Origin: Bacteroidaceae bacterium | GTDB taxonomy: Bacteria; Bacteroidota; Bacteroidia; Bacteroidales; Bacteroidaceae | DNA: 63,217 nt | Assembly: GCA_017427185.1 (NCBI GenBank) | Contig: JAFRTJ010000070.1 | Coordinates: 1 to 63,217, forward strand | Direction: 5' to 3' | In this document: piece by piece, positions 23,244 through 31,600 of the stretch | Position numbering within the stretch: position 1 is the stretch's first letter | How the letters are laid out: the number at the start of each line of letters is the position of its first letter | Notes under the pieces: generated by a model | The model's input: only the letters and a program-made list of their open reading frames with translations | Databases searched by the model: none | Told to the model about the DNA's origin: nothing | Position numbers and translations under genes: made by a program

Positions 23244-25378
23244 AAAGTACCTTCTCCAGTATTCTTCGTACCCTGGTTCTTCTATTGTCTCTTTGCCTGA
23301 GTGGTGCGGCAGAAGCCAGCGAATCGACAGAAGCGGGCAAAGGTGTGTTTCATTTCGGAACAGCCGTGAACCCTCGTGGCGAGACGTTTTATGCTGATTC
23401 TCGAGGAATCCTCTTGAATGGCGAGCCAATCCTCCCTGTGATGGGTGAGATTCATTATGCCCGTGTCCCACAGAAGGACTGGCGTCGTGAGATACGCAAA
23501 ATGAAGGCTGGAGGAGTGACGATTGTGGCGAGTTATATCTTCTGGATTCATCACGAGGAGCATCAGGGCGAATGGAATTGGAGGGAGAACCGCAATCTGG
23601 GCGAGTTCGTGCGTATATGTGGTGAAGAAGGCATGATGGTCGTCTTGCGTGTTGGACCTTTCTGTCACGGTGAATGCTACAATGGAGGAATACCCGACTG
23701 GATTGTCGACCTCGCGTTTGCAGACCGAAAAGAATACAGTTTGCGCTCCACCGCTCCAGGTTTCTTGCGTGCAGTAGGAGAACTGTACAATCAGATAGCC
23801 CTACAAGTGAAAGGTCAGTTGTGGAAGGACGGAGGACCCATAGTGGGCGTTCAGTTGGAAAACGAATCTGCCGGCCCTTGGTCCTATCTGATGTCACTCA
23901 AGAAACTGGCTGTCGATGCAGGTCTCGATGTTCCCTTTTATACTCGCACAGGGTGGCCCAATCTGAGGGGCGCTGCTGCTGAGTTTGGCCAGATTCTTCC
24001 TCTCTATGGCGATTATGCGGATGGCTTTTGGGACCGCAGCATGAACGATATGCCAGGATATGGCAGTTCGTTCGAGATGAAGGAATCACGCATCTCCTCT
24101 GTCATCGCTACGGAAACCTTTTCCAAGGACGACCTGACAGACAAAGGCGATACATTGCTCAGGTCCTATCCTTATCTGACTTGTGAATTGGGAGGCGGTA
24201 TGACTCCCTCGTATCATCGTCGCATCAATATAAGCGGCAACGAGATGCTGCCTCTGCTCATCACCAAAATGGGAAGCGGAAGCAATCTGCCTGGATACTA
24301 TATGTACCACGGAGGAACCAATCCCTATCATGCAGAGCACTCGATGGCTGAGACGCAAACTTCCAGAACCACGAATGCCAACGATATGCCTCACATGTCC
24401 TATGAGTTCCAGGCACCTTTAGGCGAAATGGGACAAGTGAATGAGCGCTCTTTCCATCAGAGCCGATGGTTCCATCAGTTCCTTGCGGACTGGGGAGGTG
24501 AACTTGCCGTGATGGATGCTGAGGAAATAACCAAGAACTCCTCGCGGCGTGGATGTTTTGAGTTCCATAATGATTATGTCCGTATCCTCCACGAAGAGGG
24601 TGTGGCCTATATGGTTCCTCGTGGATGGAGGGTTGCTGGCCTTACGATTGATAATGCCTCTGTGCAGCCGTTCTGTCAGGAGCGCGAAGGCAAGCTTCTC
24701 TATTTCATCACGATTCCTGGCAGAGAACCCCGGTTGACCATTGATGGAAAGGTATACAAGCCTAAGTTGGATAAGACAATCTATGTGGAGAATGCTTTTG
24801 GAAAGAAGACTGGAATTACCGTTCTCTCTCCAGAAAAGGCAAAAAGAGCCTTCAAAATTGATGGCCGTCTCCATTATGCCAAGAAAGGTGGCGTGCTGTA
24901 TAAGGCAGGTTCACGTGTTGTGGAGGAGGTTTGGCAGGAAACCACGAAATATCCTGTGGAGTGTAGCCAAAAGCAACAGTACAGTGTGGTTCGCCAAATC
25001 CAAAAGGGCAGCGCAGGGGCGGCAAAGCAACCTGTGGAGGAGGATTTCCTTCATGCATCCGTTTGGGACATCACGCTTTCTCCTGATATCCAGAAAAAAG
25101 ACGTGGCCGATGACCTCTTCCTGAAGATTGCCTATCAGGGAGACGTGGCTCGAGTCTATGCCGATGGACTGCTGGTTGAGGATAACTTCTGGAATGGCAA
25201 TCCCATGATGGTCAGAGTGAGCGACTTGGTGGGCAAGCAGGTGGAACTGAAAATCTTGCCTCTCCCTCAGAACGATCTCATCTATCTGCAGGCACCTTAT
25301 CGCGACATTCTGAAAAAATCCGCTGGCCCTCTCCTCAACCTGGAAGGAATCACAATGGTGGAGCGATGTACTTTTTAG
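23240..25378 (+). CDS. Secreted GH35 family beta-galactosidase
   Basis: 712 residues with a signal peptide ending near AEAS. GH35 TIM barrel: FYADSRGILLNGEPILPVMGEIHYARVP start region, VGVQLENES with the acid/base Glu, and TCELGGGM containing the likely nucleophile Glu near residue 315. C-terminal beta domains follow. It likely removes terminal beta-galactose in the periplasm or at the surface. No SusC/SusD pair or other glycosidase neighbours it, so it is not in an obvious polysaccharide utilisation locus. Confidence 0.9.
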   Translation: MKSTFSSILRTLVLLLSLCLSGAAEASESTEAGKGVFHFGTAVNPRGETFYADSRGILLNGEPILPVMGEIHYARVPQKDWRREIRKMKAGGVTIVASYIFWIHHEEHQGEWNWRENRNLGEFVRICGEEGMMVVLRVGPFCHGECYNGGIPDWIVDLAFADRKEYSLRSTAPGFLRAVGELYNQIALQVKGQLWKDGGPIVGVQLENESAGPWSYLMSLKKLAVDAGLDVPFYTRTGWPNLRGAAAEFGQILPLYGDYADGFWDRSMNDMPGYGSSFEMKESRISSVIATETFSKDDLTDKGDTLLRSYPYLTCELGGGMTPSYHRRINISGNEMLPLLITKMGSGSNLPGYYMYHGGTNPYHAEHSMAETQTSRTTNANDMPHMSYEFQAPLGEMGQVNERSFHQSRWFHQFLADWGGELAVMDAEEITKNSSRRGCFEFHNDYVRILHEEGVAYMVPRGWRVAGLTIDNASVQPFCQEREGKLLYFITIPGREPRLTIDGKVYKPKLDKTIYVENAFGKKTGITVLSPEKAKRAFKIDGRLHYAKKGGVLYKAGSRVVEEVWQETTKYPVECSQKQQYSVVRQIQKGSAGAAKQPVEEDFLHASVWDITLSPDIQKKDVADDLFLKIAYQGDVARVYADGLLVEDNFWNGNPMMVRVSDLVGKQVELKILPLPQNDLIYLQAPYRDILKKSAGPLLNLEGITMVERCTF

Positions 25379-25462
25379 ACTCCAATGTTTGGTACTTTCG
25401 TGAGAATGTCGTAATTTTGTACGGAAAGAGAATTCAATCAAACATAAAAAACATATAAAAAC

Positions 25463-26926
25463 ATGGCAACATCAATCAAAGAATTAGATCCACAGATTAT
25501 TTGGAAGAACTTTTATCTCCTGACTCAGGTGCCACGTCCCAGCGGACATTTGGAGAAGATCCAGGCTTTCCTGCTTGGTTGGGCAAAGGAACATGACATC
25601 GAGGCTTTCAAGGATGAGGCTGAGAACATCGTGATGCGCAAACCTGCCACTCCAGGCTACGAGAACCGCAAGATGGCTGTCCTGCAGGCGCACATGGATA
25701 TGGTTCCTCAGAAAGTGGACGAGAGCAACCATAATTTCGAGACTGATCCCATTGACGCATGGATTGATGGCGAATGGGTAAAGGCAAAAGGTACCACGTT
25801 GGGTAGTGACGATGGTATGGGTGTGGCTTCCATCATGGCAGTGTTCGAGAGCAAGGACCTGGAACATGGACCTCTGGAGGCTTTGATCACGGCTGACGAG
25901 GAAACCTGCATGTACGGCGTGAATCACTTGGGACCCGATACCTTGAAAGGCGACATCCTGCTTAATATCGACAATGAGACAATGGGCGAGTTCGTGATTG
26001 GTAGTGCTGGTGGAGTGAACATCACAGCTTCCCTTAAATATAAAGAGGTGGAACCTGATGCCGATGATATTGCCGTAAAGGTAAGTCTGAAGAATTTGCG
26101 TGGCGGCCACAGCGGGTTGGAAATCAACGAGGGACGGGCAAATGCCAACAAGTTGATGGCTCGCTTCGTTCGTCAGGCAATCATCGACGATGAGGCTCGA
26201 CTGGTCAGCTGGACAGGCGGAAATATGCGCAATGCGATTCCTCGCACAGCAACGGTTGTGCTCACTATTCAGAAAGAGAACCTCGAAGACCTGCAGGATC
26301 TTGCCCAGTTTTGCCAGAATATTTTCCAGGAAGAGTTTCGTGGAGTGGAAGAGAACATTTCCCTGACAGTTGAACCTGCAGAAAAGCCATCTGGCGAGGT
26401 GCCTCAGGAGATTCAGGACAATCTGGTGGATGCAATCATGGCTTGTCATGATGGCGTGTTGCGCAATATTCCCAGCATCCCCTCCGTAGTGGAGACCAGC
26501 AGCAATCTGGGCATTATAAACATTGGTGCGGGAGAGGCTAGCATCCTGATTCTGGCTCGCAGCAGTAACGAGACGATGATGGAATATATTCAGGAGATGC
26601 AGGAATGCTGCTTCTCTATGGCTGGCATGAAGGTTGAATACGGTGGACATTATGGCGCATGGCAACCTAACTTCGACAGCCCCATTACTGCCACGATGGT
26701 GAAGGTTCACAAGGAACTCTTTGGAGAGGATGCTAAGGTGCAGGTATGTCATGCAGGTTTGGAATGCAGTATCATCGGCGGTGTGTACCCACAGATGGAT
26801 TTGGTTAGTTTCGGTCCAACCCTTCGTTCTCCCCACACACCAGACGAACGCTGCAACATTCCTTCTGTTGCCAAGTTCTGGGAGTTTCTGAAGGCATTGC
26901 TGAAGGAGATTCCAGCTAAGGATTAA
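25463..26926 (+). CDS. pepD: Cytosol nonspecific dipeptidase PepD (M20C aminoacyl-histidine dipeptidase)
   Basis: 487 residues, typical length. Zinc site residues of the family are visible: QAHMDMV near residue 80, the bridging Asp in GSDDGMG, and the catalytic Glu pair in ADEETCMYG. The lid domain with RGGHSGLEI follows. Cleaves Xaa-His and other dipeptides in the cytoplasm. Own transcription unit; the downstream ilvA starts 24 bp later and may be co-transcribed. Confidence 0.95.
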   Translation: MATSIKELDPQIIWKNFYLLTQVPRPSGHLEKIQAFLLGWAKEHDIEAFKDEAENIVMRKPATPGYENRKMAVLQAHMDMVPQKVDESNHNFETDPIDAWIDGEWVKAKGTTLGSDDGMGVASIMAVFESKDLEHGPLEALITADEETCMYGVNHLGPDTLKGDILLNIDNETMGEFVIGSAGGVNITASLKYKEVEPDADDIAVKVSLKNLRGGHSGLEINEGRANANKLMARFVRQAIIDDEARLVSWTGGNMRNAIPRTATVVLTIQKENLEDLQDLAQFCQNIFQEEFRGVEENISLTVEPAEKPSGEVPQEIQDNLVDAIMACHDGVLRNIPSIPSVVETSSNLGIINIGAGEASILILARSSNETMMEYIQEMQECCFSMAGMKVEYGGHYGAWQPNFDSPITATMVKVHKELFGEDAKVQVCHAGLECSIIGGVYPQMDLVSFGPTLRSPHTPDERCNIPSVAKFWEFLKALLKEIPAKD

Positions 26927-26950
26927 TCAACTTAAAGGCAGTTGGCGAGA

Positions 26951-28144
26951 ATGCTTAATCTGGATAATTTCTATAAAGCAAAATATGTGCTGAATCGAGT
27001 CATCCGACGCACAGATTTGGTACAGGCGCCTCGTCTCAACCCTGAAGCTGATATCTATCTTAAGCCAGAGAATCTTCAGTTGACAGGATCGTTCAAAGTG
27101 CGCGGCGCATGTTACAAGATTTCTCAGTTGACCGATGAGGAAAAGGCACGCGGTGTAATTGCTTGTTCGGCAGGCAATCACGCTCAGGGCGTGGCTTTGG
27201 GAGCAAGCTACAATCATATCCGCAGTCTCATTTGTTTGCCCGAGGGAGCTCCTATAAGCAAAGTGGAGGCAACACGTCGCTACGGAGCTGAAATCTGTCT
27301 GGTACCAGGCGTTTATGATGATGCTTACCAGAAAGCCATCCAACTTCGCGACGAGGAAGGCTATACCTTCGTCCATCCCTTTGATGACGAGAACGTTATA
27401 GCTGGTCAAGGAACCATTGGGTTGGAACTTCTCGATCAGCTTCCTGACGTGGAGGTTATCATGGTTCCCATTGGCGGAGGTGGTTTGGCCAGCGGTGTGG
27501 CGTATGCAATCAAGCAGCTCAATCCCAAGGTGCAGGTTTACGGAGTTCAGGCAGCAGGTGCCCCAAGTATGTATCAGAGTATGGTGGATCATCAGATTCT
27601 TCATCTCTCCAGTGTGAATACCATTGCGGACGGCATTGCAGTAAAAGAACCAGGAGAGCTTACTTATGATACCTGCATGAAATATCTTGATGGCATCGTG
27701 ACGGTCAACGAGGATGAGATTTGTGCTGCCATCTTGACGCTCATTGAGCAGCATAAGATGGTGTCGGAGGGAGCTGGAGCTGTCAGTGTGGCAGCTGCGA
27801 TGTTCAATAAGGTTCCGATTGCTGGCAAGAAGACTATCTGTATTGTCAGCGGCGGAAACATCGACGTGACGATTCTGAGTCGTGTCATCAATAGAGGTTT
27901 GGCTAAGAGTGGTCGCACTTGCACCTTCGTGGTGGAGCTGGAGGACAAACCTGGACAGCTTTTGGGTGTCAGTTCAGCTATTGCTGGTTTGGGAGGGAAT
28001 GTCATCAGTGTGCATCATGAACGCAACGACGACAGTGCTCGAGTCACAGCATGCCAGCTTAGAATCAAGGTTGAGACACGCAACATGGAACACATTGAGG
28101 AAATAAGAAGATCATTAATAGAACAAGGTTTTAAAGTTTCATAA
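26951..28144 (+). CDS. ilvA: Threonine ammonia-lyase (catabolic/biosynthetic, with ACT-like tail)
   Basis: 397 residues from the ATG at 26951 (an upstream TTG at 26942 is in frame but less likely). PLP-dependent conversion of threonine to 2-oxobutanoate. PLP lysine in LTGSFKVRGA, phosphate loop SAGNHAQGVALGA and IGGGGLASGVA. The last 75 residues form a single ACT-like domain (FVVELEDKPGQLLGV), the TdcB-like short form. ridA follows after only 3 bp, which is meaningful because RidA clears the reactive enamine this enzyme releases. Confidence 0.95.
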   Translation: MLNLDNFYKAKYVLNRVIRRTDLVQAPRLNPEADIYLKPENLQLTGSFKVRGACYKISQLTDEEKARGVIACSAGNHAQGVALGASYNHIRSLICLPEGAPISKVEATRRYGAEICLVPGVYDDAYQKAIQLRDEEGYTFVHPFDDENVIAGQGTIGLELLDQLPDVEVIMVPIGGGGLASGVAYAIKQLNPKVQVYGVQAAGAPSMYQSMVDHQILHLSSVNTIADGIAVKEPGELTYDTCMKYLDGIVTVNEDEICAAILTLIEQHKMVSEGAGAVSVAAAMFNKVPIAGKKTICIVSGGNIDVTILSRVINRGLAKSGRTCTFVVELEDKPGQLLGVSSAIAGLGGNVISVHHERNDDSARVTACQLRIKVETRNMEHIEEIRRSLIEQGFKVS

Positions 28145-28147
28145 GAG

Positions 28148-28522
28148 ATGAAAGCAATTCATACAGACAAGGCTCCAGCAGCCATCGGTCCCTATAGCCA
28201 AGCTATAGAAGTCAACGGTTTCGTATTCGCCAGCGGTCAGATTCCCATTGATCCGGCGACAGGTGCCTTCGTGGAAGGCGGCATCCAGGAACAGACACGT
28301 CAGGCGCTAACCAATGCCCAACAGATCTTGCAGACCGCAGGTACCGACTTGAATCATGTCATCAAGACTACTGTATTCTTAAGCGATATTGCTAACTTCG
28401 GTCCCATGAATAAGGTGTATGCTCAGTTCTTCACAGAACCTTTCCCTGCCCGCAGTGCAGTAGCAGTAAAAGATTTGCCCAAGGGCGCCCTCGTGGAGAT
28501 TGAAGTGATTGCTGTGAAGTAA
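28148..28522 (+). CDS. ridA: RidA family reactive intermediate deaminase
   Basis: 124 residues, full length. Family marks: KAPAAIGPYSQA near the N-terminus (DKAPAAIGPYSQAIEVNG), FASGQIPIDP, and the catalytic Arg in PARSAVAVKDLPKGALVEIE. Hydrolyses 2-aminoacrylate and related enamines to keto acids. It sits 3 bp after ilvA and ends before a strong terminator, so the two form one functional unit. Confidence 0.96.
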   Translation: MKAIHTDKAPAAIGPYSQAIEVNGFVFASGQIPIDPATGAFVEGGIQEQTRQALTNAQQILQTAGTDLNHVIKTTVFLSDIANFGPMNKVYAQFFTEPFPARSAVAVKDLPKGALVEIEVIAVK

Positions 28523-28563
28523 ATGTTAAGATTTCTTCAAAGAAGAACCTTTTAAGAAATAAT

Positions 28564-28598
28564 AACGGATGAAATCAGATGGGTTTCATCCGTTTTTT
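28564..28598 (+). terminator. Intrinsic terminator after ridA
   Basis: Stem AACGGATGAAA (28564-28574) paired with TTTCATCCGTT, loop of 9 nt, then six T. It also shows that the start at 28569 of the next long frame is not used. Confidence 0.9.
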
Positions 28599-28628
28599 GT
28601 TTCTTTGCACACAAATATCGGCTTTATT

Positions 28629-31600
28629 ATGCGTAGAATTCTTTTCTTTTTCTGTTTGTTTATTTCAATGTCTTCCTTTTCAAGTTCAAACAATGATGCT
28701 AGGCATCTGGTCAGTCTTCTGAGAGAGTTTCAGTTGCGCGAGGATGTTTCCCCTGACAGTTTCTTTACTGATGTGAAATTGTTGCAGGAGGCCATTACCC
28801 AACAAGCCGATTCCTGTTCTCGTGCCATTTATCGGGCTACATTAGCTCACTTGTTGGCGATGAACGCAGGACGTTCACAAGTCTTTCGGCGTGACACAGA
28901 GAGTCATTCGGATAGCATTCAGGAATGGACCTCTGAGGAGTATCGTATGCATGCAGCCCAGCTTTATGCGCAGTCTCTTCAAGATATGGAACTCTTGCGG
29001 ACAGCTCCTACCCGTCAATGGGTTCCGCTGGTCAACCGAGGAAACCACGAGAAAGTTTTCGGCAGTGATATGCTCTATGTGGTTTGGCAAGCCTATATTA
29101 ATGACATCCATCGTGGTCTTCGCAAGAAAATGCAGACACCTATGTATGCAGATCTCATATCCATCTATCGAAAGGCTGGTCTGCGTGAGGCAACACTTCG
29201 TCTGACACTCGATTCTTTGCTTCAGGAGGGTTCATACAATATATCCAAGGAGGATTTGCAGAAGCTCAAACAAGAGTACGCAGATGTCAACGCTTGTGCT
29301 CTTGTGTACATGAGAATGGCAGATTTCGCCACAAAGCCCGAGGAACAGAAAGAGATTCTGGAGGAGGCTTTGCGTCTTTACCCCGCTTGCGAACAGAAGG
29401 CTGAAATTCAAAATCGTATTCTGGAGTTGCAGAGTCCTATTCTTTCCTGGCATTTTGGGGAGATGTGTTATCCGGATCAACAGATCCACATGCCTCTTGA
29501 AGTGCGTAATATGCAGTCTATGACGATGACCCTCTATCAGCTTCCCCTGGATTTCCAGAGTGAGGGTGAAGACATGTATGTTCAAGTGAAGAGGGTAGGG
29601 CGACGGATTCGAACTGTAATCCACGAGTTTGCTTCTCATCCAGACATAAAGCTGTGGACCGATACGCTTGTTTGGCAGAGCCCTGACTGTGGTGTGTATG
29701 CGATGGTAGTAGAAGGGCATACGGAGGCTAAGCTTGCAAAGAAGGTTCTGCCTCAATTCTCACTTTTCCGTACATCTCGCCTCGATTTCTTTAAGATGAA
29801 CCTTCCTGATGATCGTATTCGTGTCGTTGTGGTGGATAGCCAGACAGGGCAACCTCAGCAGGGCGTTCGCGTTGACTTCTATGATCGAGAAGATGATCGA
29901 GATTCACTTGTTAGAACATTGCAGACTGACGAGCGAGGCATCGTGGAGGTTAATCGGAAGATAGATGCCCGTTCTCATTATGTCAAGATATCCCGTGAAG
30001 GAGATGAGGCCCAGACCCTGTCACCACTCTCTTATTTTGGCTATCAGCGTGCCTCGTCTGAGAAGCGGGGAAACAACATGAGAATCTTTACTGATAGGGC
30101 GATCTATCGGCCTGGACAAACTGTTTATGTAGGCGCTGTAGCATATAGTCATCAAGGGTGGGAGGCAGATGTACTTCCAGACAAAGAATATACGCTGAAA
30201 TTCATGGATGCCAATCATCAGGAAATTCTGTCCCATACGTTGCGCACAGATGAATTCGGCACGTTGCGGGACAGCCTTTCTTTGCCTGAGAAAGGACTTC
30301 CTGGCACTTATCAGATTCTTATAGGCAACCAGACTTGTATGATACGGGTAGAGGAGTATCGTCGCCCTACGTTCCAAGTAGAGATTGATCCTGTGGAGAA
30401 TATCGACCTTTCTGGCGATAGCATCATGGTCAATGGGCATGCTCTCACGTACAGTGGGGTTCCTGTCAGTCAGGCTCGTGTGTCAGGAACCTATCAGTGG
30501 ACCAGCAGTTGGTGGTATCGCAGGAATGATTTCTCTGCTCCTCAGCAGACTGATACCGTTTGGACGGATGCCTCTGGCAAGTTTCAAATGCGTATTCCGA
30601 TGGATATTGACAAAGAGGCTCTCTGGCAAGGCAGGCGCATTGTCGTTCATCTGGATGTGTTGAACAATCAGGGCGAGACACAGCAAGGCTCGCTGAACAT
30701 TCCCGTTTGTACTCGTCCGTTGCGCTTGTGGGGACAGATGGAATATCAGCAGGATCGAGAGCGACTCAGTCCTCTCACACTTACCCTCTATTCGCCTACT
30801 GATCGGCCTTTGGAAGGATCTGTTGTTTGTCGTGTTATGCAAAAAAAGAAACTTGTCTGTGAGTTTACTGTTCCGTCAGGAAAACCTACAGTCCCTGAGC
30901 AATTGAGGAGTTTGCCATCAGGCCTTTATTCATTGGAGGCAGAAGGAATTGTAGGTCAGGATAGTGCCACTTGGGAAACTGAATTCGTCTTGATGTCGAT
31001 GCAGGATACACGTTTAGCCGTAGAAAAGAGTATCTGGCTCTATACGCCTTGTGACACATTTTCTGTAAATCGTCCTGCTCAGGTTCAGTTTGGCACCAGT
31101 TTCCAAGATGCTTGGATTTATTGCACCCTGACCTCTGCGGCAGGTCTCACAGAGGATAAGTTGATGCACATGAGCGACAGCCTTGTCCTTTGGTCCATCC
31201 CCTATCGTAAGGAATACGAACAAGGAGTCTCTGTTTCCATTTCTTTATATAAGGAACAGAAACTGTACACTCAGACCCTTCAGTTGCATCTCGAGCAGTC
31301 TGATACTCGCCTGCGAGCTCATTGGGACACCTTCCGCGATCATCTTCGTCCAGGTCAGGCTGAAGAGTGGAAACTCTCACTACGTCAGCCTGATGGTATG
31401 CCTGCTCAAGCGAATGTGATGCTTAGCCTTTATGATGCGTCGCTCGATGCTTTGGCTCCCCACAGCATGAATTTCTCTTTCTATCGTGGTTATAACATTC
31501 CCTCACTTTATGTCACTTCCAGTCGCAACTTCTCTTTCATCCGTTTTTGGAATCTGTTTATGCAGATGTGGATGCATAAAACAAGAGAATTTACCTTCAG

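Noticed and set aside
25484..26836. 450-codon frame opposite pepD
   Set aside because: Antisense shadow; Cys/His-rich with no domain.
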